Made by a program: the position numbers and the translations under genes. Shown piece by piece: positions 1-10,710 of a stretch of DNA of 64,000 bases. Positions within the stretch are counted from its first letter, which is position 1. Each line of letters begins with the position of its first letter. The stretch is from contig JALJCS010000001.1 in assembly GCA_023055355.1 (NCBI GenBank), forward strand, positions 47,187,381-47,251,380. Direction: 5' to 3'. The notes under the pieces are model-generated. The model worked only from the letters and a program-made list of their open reading frames with translations. It made no database searches and was not told the DNA's origin. Origin of the DNA: Agelaius tricolor (taxonomy: Eukaryota; Chordata; Aves; Passeriformes; Icteridae).

Positions 1-3000
1 TTTTAGAGCTAACACCGAGTTTCACACTCCTGTTTCTTTTGCTTGCTGATTATGCTACCAGTTTTACCTCACTTCTAGTCTTCTTCCCTTTCCTTATCAT
101 TTCCTGTTAGATTTCCTAATCAAATAGCCCAAATGTAGCCAGCTTCTTTGAGAGCAACCTGGCTTCGGTTCCAAGAAAAACAGTGGAAGGTGATGACTAA
201 CTTTTCTTAGAATAATTTCAATCTTGATATGTCAAGTCTGTAGAAAAGTGATTTTCATCTTGCCTGAAAGTAGCCAGGAACAGCCTGCAATACTGGCCAC
301 TCTGACAATTTAATGACAAAGGTCATGAAATGTATTTAAGTGGGGATATGTATGTTTGCATTTTGTTACAAGCATAGCCATTCTTTAACAGGTCAATTCT
401 TTTATTTCATTACATTTTCAATGTGAAATTCTCTTGAATTTTAAAATTATAATTTTTAAATCATGTTTTGCACAGTATTCTCTTTATTTTACTTACTCAT
501 ATCTGTATATCTCTTCATAGACAAGAGCAGAACCCTAGATCATCAAGAGTATGATTGCCAGAGAGAACCAAGGGAAACTACTTCTGAATTACAATACTTT
601 CAGAATATTTTTAAGTGTTTGGTGAAGCACAGTGAGACTGTAAATGGGAAAGTCTAATTTTCATTTCAGTTGGCCTTGAAGCTTTATTTTAGGCCCATTT
701 CACATGACGCACAGTAGAAAAAAATGTTAAATGTATTCCCCAATGTCTACGCTGTTGACAGAGGAGGTATCTTATTAAGGGTCCTGCTACAGATTATTTT
801 CTATGTTAAATGGCCAGATTACAATGTTTTAATCTCTGTGTCTTTGGTCCTCTGGGTGAAATTATGATTAATCACTGTGTCTTTCCAACAGCCACTGTCT
901 GCCTTATGGTCCTTGAATTAACCATGCAAGGAGCTAGCAGGGATGTCAGGATAGTTTAATACATTATCTCTCTGTTGGTAGGCTAAAGTTAGGTTTCATT
1001 AGTTTGTGTGAGGGGACCAGGTACATTACAGTGTACTACTTATCTATATAAAGTCTTTGCAGTCAGTTACTGAATCATATCTGTGTCATCACTTCAAGCC
1101 TATTGGCATGAAAGTAAAAGCTCTACATTTTTTTTATTCAACTTTTATGTTGGAAACTGTAATTTTCCATTATGGGTTTTATGTTTTGGTTTCTCCCTTA
1201 GCAAAATATTTTAAATATTTTAGTCAACGAATAAAATATAAGAACATTACCCTGGAAGAGTTTAAGGAGAGAGTTTTAAAGTTTTTTGCCCTTGAAATCT
1301 GAAAGACATTTGGAATTTGATAATTTAGTGGAGGATTTTTTATTTGTTTTTATATGTAAAGGTACTATTATTATTATAAACAAGTTTAACTCAATATTCA
1401 ACCCAGACAAAGCTACATAAAATATTTTGGCAACACTCCTTTTATTGAACTGATAATAAGCACTTGGTAGTATAAAGAGTATTGGCCTCAGCTTTGTTTT
1501 GTGTTTAAAAATGCAGAATATCTGCAGAAAAATATCTTTTGGGTTTCATAAACTATACTGGCAACTGTAAAAGGAATATCTGTCTGAGTTTATCGTGGAA
1601 GTTTCTGCGAGCAGCTCTGCTATCTAAGGCACAACTTTCCAGTCCTCTCACTGTGATTACATTTGTCATGTCACTGTGCTCGCTAGTGAAGTGTGAGGCG
1701 ACCAAGCCTAGATGGAGCCAGTAAGAAATGAATCTGTCTGCCACAGATACTTCAGACAAAATTATTAATGTTTAGTGGCAGGGAAGTGGCTGCCCCTTCA
1801 ATGGATTGAATGATGACAGAAAGTCTCAAAGCCTTGATAAGGTTGTGGCCAGGCTGGCTTTTGGTCTAGAAGGTAGATAAAAACATTCTGTCTTTTGGGT
1901 TTTTAAGCATGTCTGGTTTCTTTTTCCCGTGTGCATGCTGAAGTGAAACTTGCTTATTCATCTTACAGGCTGTCTTTAAACTTAATCATAATTTTTATGT
2001 GCTTGTCTCACAATAAATGTGAGGTACAAGGAGGTGATAGTGCTGGAGAAAAGTTTTTATTATGATGGAAATAAGAAACTATTTATTTTGTTACAGGTGA
2101 CAATTGATAGACTCAATCTTATTAGGTAGCAGATTTCAAGACGATAATCTTAGGCTCTGTAAGTGACTGGCTATTCATTCCCTTGTAGATTTTTTGTTTA
2201 ATTTTTTTTTTAACAGATCCACTGATCGCCCAATGTTCTATGTTCCCTACAAGTTTTCTTATTGTTGGGGCTATTTGGAAGTATATTCTTTCTGAAACAA
2301 TGGGAAAAATGCTTTAGCTAAATCTATTATTTAAGGAGATTCAAGTGATGAACACTCTTAACAAGTATTTATAGAATCTGCCCTGGGTTTGAATAGCTCT
2401 GCTCTTCAGATTACTACAGTGAGACAACCAAACTCTCTGGTTGTCTAGGCTGAGAACTCTAGTTTTTGTAGAATTTTGTGCTCATTAAGACAAAATCAAG
2501 AAATTACTTGGGAAAAGAATAAGAGGCAAAAATTGCTAAAGGTAACACAGCTGATGTTATTTTTTCTGTCAAACTAATATGCTCACTTTTGAGCCAGAAT
2601 TGGCATAAAATGGGACAGGGATTGATAGTAAATGAACCAAAGTCATTTTGCTGAAATAAAGTGATTTTGAGAAGTGGTTGTAAAGTATGAGGTGGGACAG
2701 TTAGAGCATCAGTTTAGCAAAGTTTAGCACACTGCAAGCATGCAAGTCATTCCCACCACACTTATCAAGTTAAGGGTACCCCCTGGCTTTTCCAAGAGCA
2801 CACCATGTCTTTTCCACCTCCATCTTCCTCTCTCACTCTCAGATCATGCCTGGAAGATCTGTCCTGCTTCTGAGGATTTGGTTGCTGTTGAGAGTGCTGG
2901 CTCTGTGAGGGGACCAAAAGCTTCTCTAACAGAAAAGTATTAGTAGTGAAGAACTAAGTAGTTTAAGTAAAAACAGATTTTCTGAACAATAAATCCATCT

Positions 3001-3457
3001 ATCACATGCCTGCTTTTGCTTAAGGGTTATAATTCTCAGAACTGGGGAACACTCACCTTCCTCAGACTTTTCTTCCACAGTCCCCCCAGTGGCAGCCTAT
3101 TTTTTCCACAGAAGGCCTGAAAATTGAATACCCACCCCTTTCCTAGGAATATCTTTTTAACTGTTTCTTTGCTCTTTGAGCTCTGCATTGGCACAGCGGT
3201 AGTGTCATTTTGGACTGGAGCTTGGAAATATGTTGTTGTGTTTCTGTTGCTTCTCCTTTTGTGACTGTTGGGAGTCTTGCGCTGTTTTCTCCAAAAATCC
3301 TTTTTTCCTCTTCCCATTATTGAATTATGTCCATTAGTTTCTTCATAAAGCTCTATTAACTCACCACAGTTGAGTTAACCCATAATCAATAGTGTTCATG
3401 CAATTTTTGCACGTTTTTGTCTTAGATTATTGTCTTGCACCTCCGTGCTGATCAGGG

Positions 3458-3477
3458 TCCCACTGAAGTCAGTGGGA
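3458..3477. repeat. 9-bp perfect inverted repeat, likely ancient repeat relic
   Basis: TCCCACTGA and TCAGTGGGA face each other across a 2-base spacer. The wording (cactgaagtcagtggga after gatcaggg) resembles a motif that recurs in old interspersed repeats of birds and reptiles. That link is from memory. The surrounding bases are too diverged for me to name a family. A weaker relative (acttcattgaagtgaatgg) occurs near 39500. Confidence 0.35.
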
Positions 3478-4194
3478 AGTAGTGCAGGAAAAGCCTGAGC
3501 AAGAGGAAGGTACACAGGAATTTGTTTGCCATTGTGAGAAATATGGCTTGAACCAGCCATGAGCTGACAAGGAATGTGCTTTTGCCTAAATCTTGTTAGT
3601 TTCATGGAAAGATGAAAAAAAAACATTTGTGGCCAGTAGAGAAAACCTAAGATGACAAAAACTTGCCAGTGTCAATTATTTTCCAACTGGACTAAGACTA
3701 TTGCCCTTACTTCAAATGTAACCTTTTATCTGCTTCTCCAGGTCACACAGTTTAAATGTTGCTGGTGCTCCTACAAAACACATCCTTTTCCCCTTCCAGA
3801 AGGATTAAGTTATTTTAATTTTACATTTAATAAAATCTTAATTAAGCTGAATGATCAGCCTTCACAAAATATATTTGCACACTGTCAAAATTGCTAACCA
3901 CAATCACTGGTTTATGATTTGGCCCTGTGGAAGGCTAATAGTTGCCTTTGTCTCTATTTCACCAGTCTGCTGGCTTTTCTTTTTTAGATACAGTTGTAGA
4001 TTTATACAGTTGTCCATGCTTTCAGATTTAATATGGTCACAAACTAAACCTCCTTGAAATGAGCCTTTGGTGTGCTACCTTTACATTTCTCAGGGCATTT
4101 CTTGCTGAAGAAGCATATGTATGGGTCACATGGGCTTCACTGAGTCCCTGTCCAACCACTTGGAGCTTCCTGCACAGAGAGCAGGATGCGAGCC

Positions 4195-4290
4195 AGGAGG
4201 CTGTGGACTGTCCCAAACCCACACAGTGAGTCAGGGATATGGTTGGAACTGGGTGGTTACTAGCTCTCAGCCTTAAGTACATTAGGGAGT
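4195..4290. repeat. Possible ancient tRNA-derived SINE/MIR-like fragment
   Basis: The segment contains cacacagtgagtcag followed by a ggaactgggtgg-like stretch. This resembles the conserved part of old amniote SINE/MIR-type repeats (the 'cacacagtgagtcagtggcagagctggga' type wording). Only the short core is convincing. The flanks have decayed and no target-site duplication is visible. Confidence 0.3.
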
Positions 4291-5664
4291 AATGCTTCTC
4301 ATCTTCTGTATTTCCCTTGGTACGAATAAATAGGCTCAAACTCCAAAGAATTTCATAAAGCTCCCAAAATCTTGAGAACTGCAACCATACTATTGAGACC
4401 AGCACCTCTTACATAATACTGGAAATTTGGGAAACACAACCTTAAGCTTGTCACTATCAGTCTGGAGGTTGTGGATCATTTTTGAAGGGCTATCTCAGGG
4501 ACACAGAAGTTCTGACTTCCTCCTTCACAGGGTGGCGTGTTATTAACATTTTGCTGTTTCAAGCAGAGACAGCCTTTCTCCAAAAAGCTGTTTCTCAATT
4601 GAAGCAGACGATGTAGAGATGTTACACTGACAGTGACACTTAATGGGACCTGGTCTTTAGAAAAGAGCTGCATTATCAAGGGTTCCTTACTGTGTGAGGA
4701 TTTTTGTTTTGAATTAACATGAGACCCACAGGGAGCTGTGTTGTCTCGTGACCTTAGCAGGCAGTCAGTAATCCATCCTGGAAGGGGGATGTTTAGGTGG
4801 GACAAAGACTGGAGTTGAAGATTCCCTGGCATTCCCAAAGAATAACATCTAGATCAGTGAGAACTGATTTGTTAAATATTTTTTTACGTTGCATATGCTG
4901 CCATTTGCATGTTGAGTAGTCTGAATACCTGCATATATTCCACTGCTTTGATAAAACAGTCATTTTGATAAACTCAATAGTACTTGTATAGTCCCTGTAC
5001 ACATACAGGGGTTTGATACTAATTTACACACATGTAAGATTTCGTTTTGTTATTTAAATTATGTCTACAGTGAGGGGAGCCAACTGTACTTGTATTTGAA
5101 AAAGAGGAAATGATGTGATAGATTTGCTATTTTATATCTGACTTCGTAAGTGTGGCTATTGATAGGTTGGAATGTGTCTGAATGTTTAGAAAAGATCATG
5201 GGAAGATCATTGTCACAGATATTTTTTCCTCCTTTGGAGAAAAGTAGACATGAAGCAGAAGAAAAATTGCTATAGAGAAAAGAAAATGTCTTTGAATTTT
5301 TCTCCATTCTGCATCATTTCCATAATTTTCTATTTGAAGCTATCACCACATTTTGGCTGCCTCTTTTACTGAATCTACTTATATACATTTTGAAGGTGAA
5401 TTACTTGGCTGCTTGACATTTTTGTTCTAGTTTATGCTGCAATCTGTCTGATTTGCAGTCAGAGAGAAAGCATTACAGCTTGAAATAAGAGGTTTCAAAA
5501 CTTTTTTTCCCCCGGACCTGTGCACATGAAGGTCTCCCTACACTAACAAGATATACAAGGCCATTAAATGAAGAGGGCAGGTTGTAGAAGTGCTGGAAAA
5601 TAACTGACATTTAAATTAATTTTGGAATGTATCAACTTGAAACGTATGAAAAGAACAAGGTGTT

Positions 5665-5693
5665 CTTTATTCTACTGGTGAAGTAGAATAAAG
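5665..5693. repeat. Perfect hairpin, 12-bp arms, 5-base loop
   Basis: CTTTATTCTACT at 5665-5676 is followed by the loop ggtga and then its exact reverse complement at 5682-5693. It lies inside the FMN2 intron. No longer stem can be drawn outside the arms, so it is short for a miRNA precursor and may be chance or the scar of a palindromic element. Confidence 0.7.
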
Positions 5694-6660
5694 TAGAGAT
5701 GAATATGAAGGGTTTTTTAATATGCTTAGCAGACTCAGTTGGAGTTTTATTTTCAAAATTTTGGCCCTTATCACGCACACAAAAATATTCAAAAACAATA
5801 GTAACACAAAGTTGGATTCTCAGTGTGTAGCCTCAGTGACATAACAGGCATACTAGTGGTATGGAGATGAACTGCAAGGAACCAGCCAAGGATATATGAT
5901 TTCTTAATATCATTCAACTGGTGTTTCTTTTTTCACTCTTGGATAATGGTGAAAAGCCAGACTAAGTGCCATCTCAAGTCCATATTTTTGGCAAGATCAA
6001 GTCAATATAGGATTTACATTTTTGTTTTCTACTTTCTTATTTATCAAAAAAAATCTCATCTCTTATTAAAAAAGTTGAAGTTCTCACATGATTTAATGTT
6101 CTCATATAGAAAAAGTGTTTATCTAAGTCTTTGCAGCTCAGAGAATTAATAACAAAAATCTGTATTATCAGTGTTCCAGCAATCATGTGTGTTTACAAGG
6201 TTGATATGTAAAATGAGTGAAAATTGTAAAGAAACATTTTACAGTGTGGCATTGAACTCATCAGCTGGATTCTGGCAGGCTCCCAGTCTGAGTGTAGTCT
6301 TCTGCCTTTCACAGTTTGTTTTCTATCTGCATGATGAAAAAGGACATTTCTCTCACCAAAAATGTGGTGGCCTTTCACAAGGTCCTAATTTGGTAGTGTT
6401 TGCCATGTCAGGGAGCACTAAGTAGACCCTTACTTTTAGAATCTCCTCCTCTCTTTACATCCAAGCAGCCAAAGAGCATTCATCCCCAGTGGTCACGTAA
6501 GCCTTGAGGTTCCTCAGCTTTGGAATTAAAGAGATGCGTGCAGTCACATGCATCACCTTGGGTTAAACATCATGTTCCATAGAAATTTTCCTTTTTTTTT
6601 TTTTTAAAGTTTGAGAGTAAAGACTGGAAATTTAGGTTAAGCTATTTTGCCATTTTAAAT

Positions 6661-6680
6661 ACAAAAAAAAAAAAAAAAAA
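6661..6680. repeat. Poly(A) run
   Basis: An uninterrupted A run of about 20 bases. No retroposed body with an obvious target-site duplication can be seen next to it, so it is annotated only as a homopolymer. Confidence 0.8.
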
Positions 6681-7130
6681 GGGTGGAGGGGAACACAGCT
6701 TGGTGACAAACTTTGTTTAAATTGTAATTGAAATACTGAGGGTTGGAATAGATGAAGAAGTATTTTAAACAGTGAAAAAAGAAAAGGAGTTTTCTTAGCA
6801 ATATGTGCATGAATGCTCTGAAATGTAAACTTCATATCATCCAGTGTATTTTAAACCCTCATACATTTGAATCTTCAGCTGCACTAAGTACTGATTGCTT
6901 TTGTAACTAGAATTGATTATTCAATTGGTTATGCCTGTCCATGTAAGTGCCGGATATGGCTACAGCAGCCCTGGAGTGCGAGAACTATTTTGTGGAGCAT
7001 GCTAATGAATATATGGAGAATAAAGTTATCCACTTGTGTCCTCAGGCCTTAACTTGTAAGTTTTGTACTGCGTTGTCTTTGTAAATGTTGTTGGTGTACA
7101 GGAGTATTTATAGATTTTGTCTCTCTTCAG

Positions 7131-7212
7131 AGTCAAAGAAGCAGAGGAAGTTTGCAGGCAGAAAAAGGGGAAGTCTCTGTACAATATTAGACCAAAACAT
7201 GACTCTGGAATT
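7131..7212 (+). CDS. FMN2: Formin-2, penultimate exon (C-terminal tail)
   Basis: This 82-bp exon is bounded by a good acceptor (tttgtctctcttcag, ending at 7130) and a consensus donor (gtaagt from 7213). The first base completes a split codon (phase 2). The next 27 codons read [27 protein letters not shown] and end in phase 0. The sequence closely matches the C-terminus of vertebrate formin-2 as I know it, including the core [13 protein letters not shown] and the HDSGI end. Formin-2 is an actin-filament nucleator and elongator. The basic tail just after the FH2 domain is the formin-Spire interaction segment, which binds the KIND domain of Spire and helps hold actin and microtubules. The rest of the protein lies outside the window to the left. 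If the donor were ignored, the frame would stay open to 7347, giving a hydrophobic, unrelated tail. Confidence 0.93.
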
Positions 7213-8607
7213 GTAAGTAAAATTTGTAGCAATGCTTCTGTTTATATCACTTGTTTCATCTTTTTCTCTTTGCATTTTATAGGGAAGTTATTCTTGATCT
7301 ATGTTTTTGTTCTGGGTTGGTTTTTGTTTTTTTTCTTTAATGTTTAACATTTTTTCTTAAAGGTGTTAAATTAACAAACTTGAAATCTGCCTATGAATAT
7401 TACTCCACGAAATAGATGTAGCACAAGCAAGAGCAGTTTATTATTGCCCCACTGAGCCAATCTCTGTTCTTCCCAGTCTTGGTGTAGGATGCACATAGAA
7501 GGCAGAAAGGCAGTTTTGGTCTTCCAGCTTATTCTGTTTGTATTCATTCTCTTTTCTACAGATACAGCATGAAAGGAAGAATTTTGATACTTACACATTT
7601 TTCGAGCTGGATCACTATATCAAATACAGTGTTTTCTGATCCACTGATATGGATTTGTTTGGAATAGAAACACTAGAAAAAGATAATACTGTGCTTTCAC
7701 CATTCTTTTGAAAACAAGTAAATAACTTCAGTGATAATAGAGGAGTAATTCTGGTCATTTAATGAAACTTTTCCCCTATGATTGCCTAACCATTGTAAGG
7801 ATCATGACTGATTTTACAGAAAAATTATTCTGGTACCTCACATTTAATTCATAACTGTAGCAACTGGCCATCATTTTTGTTTGAAAAATATTAGATTTTT
7901 TTTCATGTGTCTGTCTCTCTCTCTTTGTCCTCTGCTCCCCACCACCCCAAGACATGACTTAATTCTTTCATGCTTTGTAGTCATGGCTGTATAGTCATAT
8001 AATCTGTGATACATCTTGTAAATGAAGCATGAGGTAATTTGCTGTACTCTAACTAATATAATTTGATACAGGAAGCAATAATATTGCATTTATTGTTTCT
8101 TATTTTGAATGTTTAGAGAGAGTTGATTGTAGCTAGTGTCACAAGAAATGTAAATGGATTGCAAGCTTGGTAAGGAGTTATAAACTACATTTTATCAATT
8201 TTACTTAAAAGCAGATCAACATTTTATTTCAAAAAAAACCCCAAAGTAACATTTTTTGGGAGTTCTCCATCTAACTTACATACTGCTCTATACGAAGACA
8301 TTGAGAGATTTCTTTTAAGAAATAACTATTTGTTTAATTATCATTATTTTTTGCACTGAAACAGGGACCTTCAGTATTAGTGAAAATTTGATGAGTGAAA
8401 AGGAAAGTAAACAAAAATATTTCACAAGCAGTGCATAGCTGTAGTCTACTTCAGTTCTAGCTTCAAAGTTTATTTGTGAAGTCAGTGCTACAGTAAATAT
8501 AATCTAGCATTTGCCTATGTATTTCTTATGCTTTTCATATTTGTGTAAGTTGGTTTTGTGTACACTCAAATTTTGTCCTTATTTTTAAATTTTATTTTAT
8601 TTTTCAG
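7213..8607 (+). other. FMN2: FMN2 last intron
   Basis: A GT-AG intron of about 1.4 kb between the two terminal FMN2 coding exons, starting gtaagtaaaa and ending in a pyrimidine-rich tract and ttttcag. It is phase 0. I see no other gene or recognisable repeat inside it. Confidence 0.88.
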
Positions 8608-8634
8608 AAAGCAAAGATAAGTATGAAAATCTGA
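8608..8634 (+). CDS. FMN2: Formin-2, final coding exon (8 codons and stop)
   Basis: Directly after the acceptor tttttcag, in phase with the preceding exon, come AAA GCA AAG ATA AGT ATG AAA ATC TGA, encoding KAKISMKI and stop. Mammalian formin-2 ends in a nearly identical octapeptide (KAKISMKT from memory), so this is the true C-terminus although it is far too short to stand out as an open frame. Phase, acceptor quality and peptide identity all agree. The only apparent difference is the last residue (Ile instead of Thr). The octapeptide belongs to the Spire-binding tail. Confidence 0.92.
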   Translation, partial: KAKISMKI

Positions 8635-9360
8635 GAGAAGAAATTGAAAAGCCATTGTTACCTGGTTACCAAAATTCAACATGCCTGTGGGTGGGGAGTG
8701 AGAGGGAAGGAAACTACATCATCCTGATCATTTGCTTCATTGACCTTTTAAACTTTGCGTTTTGTTCTCTAGTTTTCCACCAACTGATGTGTTATTGTGC
8801 ATTCATTCACAAATGTAATCACTTTATTGGAGTGCCCAGCAATAGACTAGGTATGGACTTGAAACACCTTCCCTGTACTCTTTATCTCCTTTGCCACTCA
8901 AAAATGGTATTTTGTAAAGTGTATGGTATATTACAAATAGGACAAGTCAGCATGCATAAAAAGTGGTATCTGCATCAGTTCTGAACATGCTGAAAATTGC
9001 ATTAAGTTGAACTTCATAAGAATGCTACTTGGTACAGTAAAACATTTCCATTCCTACTGGCAACATCTGACAAATACTTCATGGCACTGCACTTAGTTTA
9101 GGGAAAGAAATGTTACTCCTAGTGAATTGTTTGTATCCGTTTCATGTTGGCATTTGTAGTTTGTATTTTGAATTGTTAAGTGCTGTTTATACAGTATAAT
9201 CAATGCTTTCCCAACTTGTTTGGTTGCCCTCCATGACTAAATATTTGTGGAACAAGATGTTTACTGTAACTATGTTTAAAATCGATAAGGCAGCATACTT
9301 TTACTTCATCTTCTGCCAGATAGTGAATGCCAGGTGGTATGGGGGTCAGAAATCCAGCAC

Positions 9361-9413
9361 TAAAAAAGAAAAAAAAAAAAGAAAAAAAAAAAAAAGAAAA
9401 AGCAGAAAAATAC
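9361..9413. repeat. FMN2: A-rich low-complexity tract (A)nG
   Basis: Runs of A interrupted by single Gs inside the presumed FMN2 3' UTR. Such a tract could misprime oligo-dT cDNA and imitate a transcript end at this point. Confidence 0.85.
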
Positions 9414-10681
9414 AGAAAAGCACAGAAGTATGATAGAGAGTATGAGAGATTTGGCTATTATAGTTTGTTAATATATAAAGCAGCTAATACTTTTACATGA
9501 ACTTTAGAAGGTATAGTATAGTTTTAACTGCTGATCACTTAAGTCAGGCTTTTGGCCACATGTACATGACTTCCCTTCTGGAATTAGCTTTACAGTTAAT
9601 TTAAAACTCCTTTAGAGAGCTATTAAAAGATGCACATGGAGACAACATTTATGGAAAACAGTAGCCAATTCTAGTGACAGACAATAGACTACCAACTAAT
9701 TGACATCAATTTCACACTTAACAGAATTACAGACATTTCCTCCAGGCTTTCAGTGTCCCTGAATAAGAGGTTAATGATTGAAATATACTACTTAGGGCTT
9801 CCATTTTAGACCACATGCTTACTTCCTTTTTGCAATCCAGAATTTGCCGTATCAGTTTTGGACTGATCAACTGATAACAACTCCTTCCTCCAGTCCTTAT
9901 TTATGAGCCCCAAACCAATGAGTTTGATTGACAATGTTTTTATTTCTAAGCTAATTTTTCCTGAAAACAGACTGTGTGTGCAACTCAGTTGGATGCACGT
10001 GCTCACAGCTTTGGAGCCTGAAAGACGCTGGGGCAAAGCAAATGAGCTCTAACCTGCTGGGTTGCATCATTCCCTGTCTAATCTAGCACATCAAGAGACA
10101 TTCTGAGCTGTTCAGAGGCTAATATACTCTACAGGGTGTCATAAAAGGAAGTGCAAAATATGACCTCAGGAATCTGTTATTCTTCACATATACCAAGCAC
10201 TAGAAAAGATGGTTTTTTTCACTGTGTGAAAAGCAAGTCTCCTGTTGCTGATAAACCTATGTGAAAATCTGTACTAGCAGTAATTTCTGGCAGGGATATA
10301 AATTACCAAGAATGGAATTCTAAAATTTTGTGTTGATGGGAGTAACATTACTATTTGGGGAAGAGAAAACAAGAGATTATTTGCTGTTACGACTAACTTA
10401 TGGAAAAAGAAAAACTTTAAAGAGTAAAGCTATTTTAATGGCACTGATTCAAATCCATGTTTGTATTTATGTAAACAATAGTCTTTTCCTCCTAACTTTG
10501 CTCCTAAGTGCAAGGATACAGTAGCATGTTTTCATTTGTAGCCTTCCTGTTCTCTTCAGTACCTACAGTATGTATATTACTATACTAAATGAAATAATAG
10601 ATCATCTAACAAAGATCACTATGTGCAATACTGTATTTAGTGTTTCTATTCCAATTTTTTTAGAATGTTAATTTATAAGAA

Positions 10682-10687
10682 AATAAA
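10682..10687 (+). terminator. FMN2: Candidate distal poly(A) signal AATAAA for FMN2
   Basis: This is the first exact AATAAA on the + strand after the FMN2 stop codon, and GT-rich sequence follows 40-60 bases downstream. The earlier variant ATTAAA at 9622 could be used instead. No transcript data are available here. Confidence 0.4.
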
Positions 10688-10710
10688 AGGAATAATAATG
10701 AAATAATTGC

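Larger units (their letters stand above)
1..7130 (+). other. FMN2: FMN2 intron (3' part), no exon seen
   Basis: This stretch precedes the FMN2 exon at 7131 and must be the downstream part of the intron before it, because that exon begins with the last base of a split codon. I looked for the preceding FH2-domain exon and did not recognise one, so it probably lies left of the window. The DNA is AT-rich, with homopolymer runs (T around 6590, A20 around 6661), an ancient SINE-like scrap near 4200 and a short perfect hairpin at 5665-5693. The short open frames here show no codon bias or family resemblance. Confidence 0.7.
8635..10710 (+). other. FMN2: FMN2 3' UTR (end uncertain)
   Basis: Sequence after the FMN2 stop has no competing exon structure and contains long AT-rich, UTR-like text. 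Candidate poly(A) signals are ATTAAA at 9622-9627 and AATAAA at 10682-10687. The second is followed by a GT-rich stretch (gctgtagtgtgctac). The right edge given here assumes the distal signal; a short form would end near 9650. An A-rich low-complexity tract sits at 9361-9413. Confidence 0.55.

Noticed and set aside
1057..1302. 81-codon open frame with a KDIW-like stretch just after it, considered as an upstream FMN2 exon
   Set aside because: The resemblance to the formin-2 FH2 end is four residues in a different frame, with no splice sites or flanking match.
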